Origin: Saccharospirillum sp.
GTDB lineage: Bacteria > Pseudomonadota > Gammaproteobacteria > Pseudomonadales > Natronospirillaceae
Direction of reading: 5' to 3'
Length of the DNA: 64,000 nt
Assembly: GCA_018402545.1 (NCBI GenBank)
Contig: JAGYIL010000001.1
Coordinates: 2,232,001 to 2,296,000 of the forward strand
Made by a program: the position numbers and the translations under genes. Shown here in pieces: positions 56,689-64,000 of this stretch (its first letter is position 1; each line of letters starts with the position of its first letter). The notes beneath the pieces are model-generated. The model ran no database searches, had not been told where the DNA came from, and saw nothing but the letters and a program-made list of their open reading frames with translations.

Positions 56689-57982
56689 TATCATCGTCTC
56701 CGCCCGGCTGGTCGCTCTCACGACCGTCCAGCAAGGCTTGTTGTTGTGCCAGTTTTTCCTGAATGATGCGCCATTGCTCTGCTTCGCTCAGCGCTTCTTC
56801 TTCCTGTGGTGCTTGTGGTGCTTGTTCCTGTTCCGATTGGACGGAACCTGGTTCGTAATGCTCAGGCCTGTCGCTTGCCTGATCGGCTGCTTCAGATTGA
56901 CCTTCCGTCGACTCCTCGTCGGCATCGCTCAGATCCAGATCCGGGTGGTTGTGCCCCGCTCGCTGGGCTTCGAACGCCTGCTCGATGGCATCGTTGACGG
57001 CATCCATTTCTGACAGCTCATCGTCGAGCTGTTCGTCAATGAAGGTATTGCCGGTCTTGCCGCTGCGCTCGCCCTCACGCAGCTTGTCGACCATGGTGCT
57101 GAAACTGATTTCGGCCTGATTATCCACGGCGCCAACTGAACGGTCGTCATCCCCTTCCAGACCCAGTTGCGGGTTGATGTCATCGAGATCCCGAATCTCA
57201 CCCAGGCTCGGCAACTGATCCAGACTGGTCAGCCCGAAATGGTCAAGGAACTGACGGGTGGTGGCGTACATGGCAGGCCGTCCGGGCACATCACGGTGCC
57301 CGACCACGCGCACCCACTCGCGCTCCAGCAGAGTTCGTACAATCTGGGTACTGACCGACACGCCGCGCACGTCTTCGATCTCGCTGCGGGTAATCGGCTG
57401 GCGATAGGCGATCAGCGCTATCGTTTCGAGCAAAGCCCGCGAATACCGCTGCGGCCGTTCTTCCCACAAGCGGCTGACCCAGGCTCCGATCGAATGGCGC
57501 GTCTGAAACCGGTAGCCGCTGGCGACTTCAACCAGCTCAACACCGCCGCCCTGATAATCCGCCAGTAATTCTGCCATCAGGGAACGCAGGCTGCTGCGAT
57601 GCGGCCGTTCGTAGGGTTCGAACAAAGCGGCAATCTGCGCAATGGACAAGGCCGTACCGGCGGCAAACAAAGCCCCTTCGATAATCTGTTTGACTTCCTC
57701 GGGCGCATGACCGCCATAGGGGTCGCCCGACTCCAGCTCCGGATCAGTGTCTTCGTCTTCGTCGGCGAGCTCTGCCCCGGGCAATGCCGGGTCGTCCAGT
57801 TGCTGGTCATCATGCGCTGCCGGGTCTGAATCCGGCTGGCCGGTTGTCTCGCCAGGCGCCTCTGCTGACTCTGTGTCTTGTTGCTCGTCCGACGGCACCG
57901 GGTTTGCGGAAACGTCACTCTCATCGGGCTGAGCCCCGGTGGACTCCCCGGGTCGGGTTTGATCGTTGTTTTCGTCAATCAT
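56678..57982 (-). CDS. scpB: Condensin-like chromosome segregation protein ScpB, with acidic extensions
   Basis: 434 residues, against about 180-300 usually. The ScpB winged-helix core lies at about 90-260 (EEVKQIIEGALFAAGTALSIAQIAALF; LLETIALIAYRQPITRSEIEDVRGVS; GHRDVPGRPAMYATTRQFLDHFGL). Before and after are Asp/Glu/Ser-rich stretches of about 85 and 170 residues with no known fold. ScpB pairs with ScpA and SMC to organise the chromosome. It overlaps scpA by four bases and rluB by 11. Confidence 0.93.
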   Translation of the reverse strand: MIDENNDQTRPGESTGAQPDESDVSANPVPSDEQQDTESAEAPGETTGQPDSDPAAHDDQQLDDPALPGAELADEDEDTDPELESGDPYGGHAPEEVKQIIEGALFAAGTALSIAQIAALFEPYERPHRSSLRSLMAELLADYQGGGVELVEVASGYRFQTRHSIGAWVSRLWEERPQRYSRALLETIALIAYRQPITRSEIEDVRGVSVSTQIVRTLLEREWVRVVGHRDVPGRPAMYATTRQFLDHFGLTSLDQLPSLGEIRDLDDINPQLGLEGDDDRSVGAVDNQAEISFSTMVDKLREGERSGKTGNTFIDEQLDDELSEMDAVNDAIEQAFEAQRAGHNHPDLDLSDADEESTEGQSEAADQASDRPEHYEPGSVQSEQEQAPQAPQEEEALSEAEQWRIIQEKLAQQQALLDGRESDQPGGDDDNEH

Positions 57983-58935
57983 TCACTGCGAGCCTTGATG
58001 TGGATGGGCGCAAAGGCCTCGTTCTGAACCAGGTCGATCAGGGATTCCTTGGTCAGCTCCATAATCGCCAGAAACGTTACCACCACGCCCAGGCGCCCTT
58101 CAGCGGCGTCAAACAAGGTGATGAACGGTACGAAGGCGGTGCCGTTCAGTTTTTCCAGCACATCCGCCATGCGTTGCCGGGTAGACAAGGTTTCCCGCTG
58201 AATTTCGTGTTCCTCGAACATGTCGGCCCGAGCCAGCACGTCCTTGAGCGCCAACAATATCTCGCGCATATCGACATCCGGGTGAATGCGCGGCCGCTGG
58301 TAATCGGGCTGGTGTTCGTTGGTCGTATAAATATCGCGTCCGACCCGGGGCAGTTCGTCGAGGTTTTCCGCCGCCGTTTTGAACTGTTCGTATTCCTGCA
58401 AACGGCGAATCAGCTCCGCCCGGGGGTCCTCTTCTTCCTCGTCTTCGGCATCGCTGGAACGGGGCAACAGCATGCGGCTTTTAATTTCAGCCAGCATGGC
58501 GGCCATCACCAGATACTCGGCCGCCAGCTCAAGCTGCATGCTGTGCATAAGCTCAACGTACTGCATGTACTGCTCGGTGATCTGGAAGACGTTGATGTTG
58601 AGGATATCGAGGTTTTGCTTCTTGATCAGGTACAGCAACAGATCCAGCGGGCCTTCAAAAGCATCCAGAAAGACTTCCAGCGCATCGGGCGGGATGTACA
58701 GATCCATGGGGATCTGCGTCATCGCCTCGCCATCGATAATGGCAAACGGCATTTCCGACTGCTCTGACTGGGCGCGCTCACGCAGGCGCTGCAACGCCCG
58801 TTCTTTGGGTGTTGCGCCAACCTCCACTACCGGGGCTTCCGAGGGCGTGAAGAGTGCGCCAGGCGCAATCGGCTCTGCTACGCCGCTGTCATTCCCGGCG
58901 TTGTCCAGTTCGGAGTTGTCGTTCGGTTCAGCCAT
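57979..58935 (-). CDS. scpA: Condensin-like chromosome segregation protein ScpA
   Basis: 318 residues. The kleisin N-terminus (LEVFLDAFEGPLDLLLYLIKKQNLDILNINVFQITEQYMQYVELMHS) and the LAAEYLVMAAMLAEIKSRMLLP block are clear. The C-terminal winged helix (RLGVVVTFLAIMELTKESLIDLVQNEAFAPIHIKA) is intact. The first ~75 residues are an acidic leader, so the protein is longer than average. It bridges SMC heads with ScpB. Confidence 0.95.
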   Translation of the reverse strand: MAEPNDNSELDNAGNDSGVAEPIAPGALFTPSEAPVVEVGATPKERALQRLRERAQSEQSEMPFAIIDGEAMTQIPMDLYIPPDALEVFLDAFEGPLDLLLYLIKKQNLDILNINVFQITEQYMQYVELMHSMQLELAAEYLVMAAMLAEIKSRMLLPRSSDAEDEEEEDPRAELIRRLQEYEQFKTAAENLDELPRVGRDIYTTNEHQPDYQRPRIHPDVDMREILLALKDVLARADMFEEHEIQRETLSTRQRMADVLEKLNGTAFVPFITLFDAAEGRLGVVVTFLAIMELTKESLIDLVQNEAFAPIHIKARSE

Positions 58936-58980
58936 TGCGCCTTGCCATCCTGAATCGGAGGTTACCCGGTCTGGTCATGG

Positions 58981-59604
58981 TCAGACCCGGAAGGGTTCCA
59001 CATCGCCCGCCCCTTCGCGCACGATGGTGACGGTATCTTCCAGAAAACTGATGATGCTGGATTCCTCGAAACCGCAAAACCCGCCATCGATTACCAGGTC
59101 CAGCTCGTGCTGAAGAATATCGCGGATTTCATAGGGGTCGCTCTGGGGCTCATCTTCACCGGGCAGAATCAGCGTGGTGCTCATCATCGGCTCACCCAAC
59201 TCTTCCAGCAGCGCAGCGGCAATACGGTTTCCCAGTACCCGCAGGCCAATGGTACGACGTTTGGGGTGCATCATTCTGCGCGGGACTTCACGGGTAGCGT
59301 CGAGCAAGAAAGTAATCGGGCCCGGCGTGTTGTTCTTGATCAGCCGGAAGGCGACGTTGTCGACCTTGGCAAAGGTGGAAAGTTCGGACAGATCGCGACA
59401 CACCAGCGTCATGGGGTGAGAGTCGTCAATCCGCCGTATCCGGCGAATGGTATCCAGCGCCTTTTTATCTTCCATATGACAGCCGAGTGCATAGGCACTG
59501 TCGGTTGGATAGGCAATCACCCCGCCCTCACGAACAATGGCGGCGGCCTGTTTGATCAGCCGTGGCTGGGGGTTTTCCGGATGTATCGCAAAAAACTGGC
59601 TCAT
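58981..59604 (-). CDS. yciO: YciO/Sua5/YrdC-family protein
   Basis: 207 residues from the ATG at 59604 (GGGAG five bases upstream). The Sua5/YrdC fold is shown by KQAAAIVREGGVIAYPTDSAYALGC and FLLDATREVPRRMMHPKRRTIGLRVLG. The YciO branch is related to threonylcarbamoyl-AMP synthase, but its exact role is not settled. Upstream of scpA as in Pseudomonas and E. coli relatives (yciO near rnm). Confidence 0.9.
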   Translation of the reverse strand: MSQFFAIHPENPQPRLIKQAAAIVREGGVIAYPTDSAYALGCHMEDKKALDTIRRIRRIDDSHPMTLVCRDLSELSTFAKVDNVAFRLIKNNTPGPITFLLDATREVPRRMMHPKRRTIGLRVLGNRIAAALLEELGEPMMSTTLILPGEDEPQSDPYEIRDILQHELDLVIDGGFCGFEESSIISFLEDTVTIVREGAGDVEPFRV

Positions 59605-59717
59605 ATTGGCTCCCGCCAAGAGGGATTGTCAGAAGTTTGTACAACAGGCGCACTTTAGCACTAATGCGGGCCGATGCGGAACCGTTTGCATCGGCAAACG
59701 GAGGGACACAACATCGC

Positions 59718-60569
59718 TTAGCTGTTTAATAAGCTATCCACCAGCTTCGGCCCCAGAGATGGCCACTGAGGATAGTATCCCAGTCTTGCCCAGGGCACTT
59801 CCGGCTGATGAAAATCGCTACCACCGCCGATCAGAATATCGCGCTCACAGCAATGGTCGACCAGCCGCTGGCGCATCGCAGGTGGCATCGCCGGGCAGCT
59901 GACTTCAACAGCCTGGCCGCCGGCGGCGGTAAAATCATCCAGCAGTTGCTCCAGCTTGCGCCAGGTCAGCTTGTACCGGTGCGGATGGGCGAGCACCGCC
60001 CAGCCACCGTTATCGATAATATCCGCCACAGCCTGCTCCAGCTCTGGCCAGGACTGTTTTACATCGCCTACCTTGCCGTTTCCCAGCCAACGCTTGAAGG
60101 CCTGGGCGCTGTCTTTTGCCTGGCCCGTATCGACCAGATAACGCGCTATGTGCGGGCGACCCAGGGTGGCGCCATCGGCCTGGGCACGTATGGCAGCTTC
60201 ATCGAGTGTCAGTCCTTCACGCCGCAATACAAACAGCAGCCGCTCAAACCGGGATTCTCGGGCCTGATCATAGCGGGCCTCAACGGCCTGCCAGGCGGGT
60301 GACATCACATCCATACCAATGCCAACGACGTGCACAGAACGCTTCATCCAGACCGTCGACAGCTCAGCCCCAGGCCAGAGTCGTAGCGAATCAGACAAGG
60401 TGCCGTGCTCGCGCAACCAGCGGTAGCCGGCGGCTGTGTCGTGGTCGGTTAGCACCAGATGTTCCAGCTGGCGCTCCAGCGCTAGGTCATAGACACCCTG
60501 AGCCGACAGAGCGCCATCCGAAAAGGTGCTGTGGCAGTGCATTTCCCAAGTGTGGGCAATGTTGGTCAT
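59718..60569 (-). CDS. rnm: PHP-domain phosphoesterase (Rnm/YciV type)
   Basis: 283 residues. The metal sites of the PHP family are visible: MHCHSTFSDGALSAQGV, LTDHDTAAGY, GAELST, AHPHRY and GSDFHQPEVPWARLG. E. coli Rnm (YciV) matures 5' ends of rRNA and breaks nucleotide 3',5'-bisphosphates. The gene pairs with yciO on one strand and faces yciI. Confidence 0.93.
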   Translation of the reverse strand: MTNIAHTWEMHCHSTFSDGALSAQGVYDLALERQLEHLVLTDHDTAAGYRWLREHGTLSDSLRLWPGAELSTVWMKRSVHVVGIGMDVMSPAWQAVEARYDQARESRFERLLFVLRREGLTLDEAAIRAQADGATLGRPHIARYLVDTGQAKDSAQAFKRWLGNGKVGDVKQSWPELEQAVADIIDNGGWAVLAHPHRYKLTWRKLEQLLDDFTAAGGQAVEVSCPAMPPAMRQRLVDHCCERDILIGGGSDFHQPEVPWARLGYYPQWPSLGPKLVDSLLNS

Positions 60570-60662
60570 AGTATCCTTAATTGTCAGGATTCAGGCAGGT
60601 GCCGTATGATGCCTGATTTATGGACGTTTGTCGGCCATCCCCCTGTCTGAGGAGAATGAACC

Positions 60663-60962
60663 ATGTGGTTTTCCATCGTCTGTGAAGACGTTCCCGATAG
60701 TCTGGCACGCCGCCAGAGTGTGCGTGCTGACCACCTCAAGCGGCTCGAGTCACTGAAAGACGCGGGGCGGTTGCTCATTGCTGGCCCCAACCCTGCCGTT
60801 GAGGCGAACGATCCGGGTGAAGCAGGCTTCACCGGCTCACTCATTATTGCCGAATTTGATTCGCTGGCCGATGCCCGGGCCTGGGCTGAGGCAGACCCTT
60901 ATGTCGGCGCCGGTGTTTATGCCGAAGTCAGCATCAAGCCGTTTAAAAAAGTATTACCTTAA
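60663..60962 (+). CDS. yciI: YciI-family protein
   Basis: 99 residues of the YciI ferredoxin-like fold: [45 protein letters not shown] and the [24 protein letters not shown] end, with the conserved His and Asp of the putative active site. GAGGAGAA precedes the ATG. The family's function is unknown. Confidence 0.94.
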   Translation: MWFSIVCEDVPDSLARRQSVRADHLKRLESLKDAGRLLIAGPNPAVEANDPGEAGFTGSLIIAEFDSLADARAWAEADPYVGAGVYAEVSIKPFKKVLP

Positions 60963-61080
60963 CGCAACGTAAGGGGCCTGTTTTGTAAGTGCCCACCGGG
61001 TGTAAACTGTTTCGACAGTATCTGCGTCTGTTTATTAGCCAATTTTATTAACCAACTTAGATTTCATGGGAACTGAATTA

Positions 61081-61758
61081 ATGACTGTGCTCTCCAAAAC
61101 CCGCCTGATCCTCGGTCTGACTCTGGTACTGATGTTCAGTGGCACTGCCAGCAGTGCCACCTTGTGGCTTATCGATGAGCTTTGGGTCAATGTTCGAACG
61201 GGAGCCGGCGATCAGTTCCGAATTTTGAAGACCATTCCATCGGGCACCCGCATGGAAACCCTGCAGGATGAGCCGGAAAACGGCTATTACAATGTGCGCA
61301 CTGAAGAAGGTATTGAAGGCTGGATCCCGGAGCGTTTTGTGCAGGAGGAGCCCACCGCTGAGCTTCAGCTGGAAGCCCTTGTCGCAGAGCGAGACCGCCT
61401 GCAGGAGCAGGTCACCGAACTCGACGAACGCTACACCAGTCTGCTGGCCGACCGGGGCGATGTTACCGGTGAGTTGGACACGCTGCGCTCGGAAAACCAG
61501 CGTCTGACGACCGAGCTGCGCGAGATCACCCAGGTCAGCGAAGATGCCATCAATCTCGACCAGCGCAATCAGCAGCTTTCCGAGGAAAACGCCAGCCTAC
61601 GCAATGAACTCGATGTCGCCCGGCAAAACCTGGCCAACACCCGCGAAACCCGGGAAAGCCGCATGCTGATCGCCGGCGGCAGCCTGATCGTCATTGGCCT
61701 AATCATGGGCGTACTGCTCCCCAAAGTCCGCAGCAAGCGCCGCGATAGCTGGGCTTGA
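61081..61758 (+). CDS. SH3-domain membrane protein (TIGR04211/YgiM type)
   Basis: 225 residues: signal peptide (residues about 5-28), a bacterial SH3 domain (LWVNVRTGAGDQFRILKTIPSGTRMETL...GWIPERFVQ), a long coiled coil (LEALVAERDRLQEQVTELDERY... to about 195), and a C-terminal membrane helix (MLIAGGSLIVIGLIMGVLLP) with a basic tail. The domain therefore lies in the periplasm. I use ATG 61081, with GGGAA eight bases before it; an ATG five codons earlier is open. Family function is unknown; E. coli YgiM is similar. Confidence 0.9.
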   Translation: MTVLSKTRLILGLTLVLMFSGTASSATLWLIDELWVNVRTGAGDQFRILKTIPSGTRMETLQDEPENGYYNVRTEEGIEGWIPERFVQEEPTAELQLEALVAERDRLQEQVTELDERYTSLLADRGDVTGELDTLRSENQRLTTELREITQVSEDAINLDQRNQQLSEENASLRNELDVARQNLANTRETRESRMLIAGGSLIVIGLIMGVLLPKVRSKRRDSWA

Positions 61759-61796
61759 GATACAGTCAACTTAGTGGCACTGGCCCGCATCGGCAA

Positions 61797-61889
61797 CCGG
61801 GTGTGCCTCTGTGGGGTCGGCGTAGATCCATCCATGGAGCCTAGACCGCAGCATCCATGCTGCGGACTCCCCCACAGAGGCACACCCGG
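61797..61889. repeat. Composite palindromic element (REP-like)
   Basis: Perfect 20-bp inverted arms (61797-61816 and 61870-61889) enclose two further palindromes: a TCCATCCATGGA-type one and CCGCAGCAT/ATGCTGCGG (61846-61865). The whole folds as a three-way structure on either strand. It lies in the 268-base gap after the SH3-domain gene. It has no T run after the arms, so it is not a simple terminator; it looks like a dispersed palindromic repeat. The remaining bases to 62026 hold no gene I can support. Confidence 0.75.
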
Positions 61890-62026
61890 CCACCGCCGCT
61901 AGTCAATTCTGCATACTCTAAAAAATGATCAGCCTTAAGCCTGAGATCTGATCTACCCGAAACGTTGTCACCTTATGTAAATTCGGGTGCGATGATACAC
62001 TGCAACAAATTTGAACGAGTGGTCCC

Positions 62027-62377
62027 ATGGCCTGGTCCAGCACGCCTATTACCAAACCCCATACCCTGTCCAATCTGGCCGATTTGCTGAGCCAGGGGTT
62101 GCTTGGGTCTATGTCCCGGTTCAGCCATTTCCAGATCGTTGAATGGTGCGTGCGGTTTGGTGACGATTTCGATCACCAGCCTGATGATCAGATACCAGCC
62201 AGCCCGGAGCTGGCGCTGGATATCGCCGACGATGTTGTGGTTCAGTGGGAGCTGCACCTGGCAACCCAGTACACGCTGGAAGATCTGCAACGCTTTTCGA
62301 TGGACGACGTGGTACTGCCCAAACAGTATTTCGAGAGCTGGCTGAACCAATTGCTGGATTTACCAGTGTCGCACTGA
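62027..62377 (+). CDS. Hypothetical protein, 116 residues
   Basis: I do not recognise this protein. It is soluble, acidic (DDFDHQPDDQIPASPELALDIADDVVVQWELHLATQY) and Leu/Trp-rich, with no signal peptide or membrane helix. The N-terminal half has a possible helix around LSNLADLLSQGLLGSMSRFSHF. It ends 19 bases before mnmC on the same strand, so the two are probably co-transcribed. Codon use looks like that of its neighbours. Confidence 0.7.
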   Translation: MAWSSTPITKPHTLSNLADLLSQGLLGSMSRFSHFQIVEWCVRFGDDFDHQPDDQIPASPELALDIADDVVVQWELHLATQYTLEDLQRFSMDDVVLPKQYFESWLNQLLDLPVSH

Positions 62378-62396
62378 CCGCCGGGGATAACCGACA

Positions 62397-64000
62397 ATGA
62401 ATAACCTCAGCGCTGACCCGGACGCTGGTGCAGACAACACAGAGCAAGCCGCCATGCAACGCCCCGACCTGGTGTTCACAGACGCTGGTTCTCCGCGCTC
62501 TGCTTACTTCGACGACTTCTATTTCTCGACCGACAACGGCTACGCCGAGACAGACTACGTCTTTCTGCAAGGCAACAACCTGGCACAGCGTTTTGCCCAA
62601 CTGGCTGAGTACAGTCACTTTACCGTCGCTGAAACGGGCTTCGGCACCGGACTGAGCGCCCTCGCTGCCTGGGAACTATTCGAACAAACCGCACCTGCCA
62701 GCGCCCGTCTGACCTTTATCAGTACCGAACGCTACCCCTTGTCGAAACACCAGATACAGCAGGCCTTGAAAGCCTGGCCCACGCTGTCGGGACGGGTCGA
62801 ACGGCTGGTTATAGAGTACCCGCCCCGCTTGCCGGGTTTTCATATGGTGGAGTTGAACGAACGGGTCGATCTGTTGCTGCTATTTGGCGACGCTCAGGAC
62901 ACCCTGAGCGACCTGAATGCCCGAGTAGATGCTTGGTTTCTCGATGGCTTCACGCCCAGCCGCAACCCGGACATGTGGCAGCCGCCGCTCTTTCAATCGA
63001 TGGCCCGTTTAAGCCATGCTGACACGTCTTTTGCGACGTTCACCTCGGCCAGCCAGGTCCGCAACGGTCTTCGGGGTGCCGGTTTCACCGTTTCCCGGCG
63101 GCCCGGGTTCGGCAAGAAGCGTGAAATGCTGCATGGTCGTTTTGCCGGTATTGTGGGGCCGCCCAAGCCGGGCCTGTGGCCGCAAAACGAATGGCATTGG
63201 CCCGCTGCCCCGGCAAACGCCAGCAATCGCACGGCCATTGTAGTCGGTGCCGGGCTGGCCGGTGCCCATACCGCCCGGGAGCTGGCCCGTCGTGGTTGGC
63301 AGGTGACGGTACTGGAACAGGCGGGTGAGGTAGCGGCAGGTGCCTCGGGCAACCAGCAGGGCGCTGTTTATGCCCGGCTGTCTCACGACGACACGCCGGT
63401 AAACCGCTTTTACACCGGGGCCCTGCACCTGGCACAGCGACGCCTGGCGACCTTGCCAGAGACCGTGCCGCACCAGGCATGTGGCTTGCTGCAATTGAAC
63501 CAGGGCAGCAAGGAAGCCCGGCGCTTCAATCACCTGCACCAGCAAAACCCCTTTGCCGGGGAGTTGGCTGATTGCGTCAGCCAATCTCTGGCCAGTGAAC
63601 AGGCGGGCGTAAACCTTCCCTGCGAAGCGCTGTTTTTTCCGGGTGGTGGCTGGGTTCAGCCGCCGGCGCTGGTGCAACACCGGTTGGCTCACCCGCTTAT
63701 TCAGGTGCGCACCCAACACCGCGTCACCGCGTTACACCAGGGTGAAGACGGGCACTGGCAGGTACTGTGCGAGACCGACGGCGGCCAACAAACTCTGGCG
63801 GCCTCACAGGTCATACTGTGCAACGCCTGGAACGCCCTTTCACTGTCGCAGAGCCAGTATTTGCCATTGAAACCCATCGGTGGCCAGGTCACTCGCATTG
63901 AGTCGACCCCGGCCCTTGCGGGACTGAAAGCGGTGATCTGTTCAGACCGCTACCTGGTGCCCGCCTATGACGGAGCGCACAGCCTGGGCGCCAGCTTTCA
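62397..64000 (+). CDS. mnmC: tRNA mnm5s2U biosynthesis bifunctional protein MnmC (partial)
   Basis: The frame starts MNNLSADPDAGADN at 62397 and stays open to the window end, about 534 residues of an expected ~650. The N-terminal methyltransferase domain shows YFDDFYFSTDNGYAETDYVFL and ETGFGTGLSALA. The FAD-dependent oxidoreductase domain begins near 63235 (AIVVGAGLAGAHTARELARRGWQVTVLEQ) and continues with GNQQGAVYARLS. MnmC turns cmnm5s2U34 into mnm5s2U34 in certain tRNAs. It is cut only by the window edge. Confidence 0.95.
   Translation, partial: MNNLSADPDAGADNTEQAAMQRPDLVFTDAGSPRSAYFDDFYFSTDNGYAETDYVFLQGNNLAQRFAQLAEYSHFTVAETGFGTGLSALAAWELFEQTAPASARLTFISTERYPLSKHQIQQALKAWPTLSGRVERLVIEYPPRLPGFHMVELNERVDLLLLFGDAQDTLSDLNARVDAWFLDGFTPSRNPDMWQPPLFQSMARLSHADTSFATFTSASQVRNGLRGAGFTVSRRPGFGKKREMLHGRFAGIVGPPKPGLWPQNEWHWPAAPANASNRTAIVVGAGLAGAHTARELARRGWQVTVLEQAGEVAAGASGNQQGAVYARLSHDDTPVNRFYTGALHLAQRRLATLPETVPHQACGLLQLNQGSKEARRFNHLHQQNPFAGELADCVSQSLASEQAGVNLPCEALFFPGGGWVQPPALVQHRLAHPLIQVRTQHRVTALHQGEDGHWQVLCETDGGQQTLAASQVILCNAWNALSLSQSQYLPLKPIGGQVTRIESTPALAGLKAVICSDRYLVPAYDGAHSLGASF

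Overview
The window is a stretch of chromosome from a motile, GC-rich gammaproteobacterium. Gene order throughout follows the Pseudomonas/Oceanospirillales pattern: flagellar-chemotaxis megacluster, ihfA-merR-tRNA-Pro, gyrA-serC-pheA-tyrA/aroA-cmk-rpsA-ihfB, and ubiG-gph-yciK. A marine Oceanospirillales-type host (for example Saccharospirillaceae) is my inference; nothing in the window proves the genus. I see no prophage, insertion sequence or CRISPR array.

1-31 kb (all minus strand; read from high to low coordinates): fliEFGHIJ, then an Hpt/response-regulator-phosphatase/STAS partner-switching module of HptB-HsbR-HsbA type, then fliK, fliLMNOPQR, flhB, flhA, flhF, flhG, fliA, cheY, cheZ, cheA, cheB, motC, motD, a ParC-type ATPase and a ParP-type CheW-domain protein. 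Three good sigma-54 promoter matches precede fliE, fliL and flhA, and a sigma-28 match precedes cheY. This is the usual hierarchy in which RpoN (with FleQ) drives basal body and export genes and FliA drives chemotaxis.

31-37 kb (minus): tRNA-Pro(GGG) with a decayed second copy, a MerR regulator, ihfA, pheT, pheS, then pyrI and pyrB. 37.4-38.6 kb is the most interesting part. A plus-strand comEA-like gene is followed by about 440 bases holding at least 17 CAGGGA/CAGGA motifs, many in small hairpin loops and several at a regular 15-base spacing, closed by a strong intrinsic terminator. This is the architecture of a CsrB-class RNA that sequesters CsrA/RsmA. Right after it lie two tandem 143-bp repeats that carry the tRNA-Gly 3' end, a terminator and further GGA-loop hairpins.

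38.6-51 kb (minus): tRNA-Gly(GCC), tRNA-Glu(UUC), lapB, lapA, ihfB, rpsA, cmk, a fused tyrA-aroA (preceded by a 13-codon upstream ORF that overlaps its start), pheA, serC and gyrA. The block joins aromatic amino acid and serine synthesis with nucleotide, ribosome and topoisomerase functions.

51-64 kb: plus-strand mtaD, ubiG, gph, yciK and a GGDEF diguanylate cyclase; minus-strand rluB, scpB, scpA, a YciO/Sua5-like gene and a PHP-domain phosphatase; then plus-strand yciI, an SH3-domain membrane protein, a palindromic repeat, an unrecognised small gene and mnmC, which runs off the window end. Most genes are ordinary core functions. The novelty lies in the non-coding RNA region, the tRNA-associated repeats and several lineage-specific protein extensions (FliH, CheA, CheZ, ScpB, LapB).
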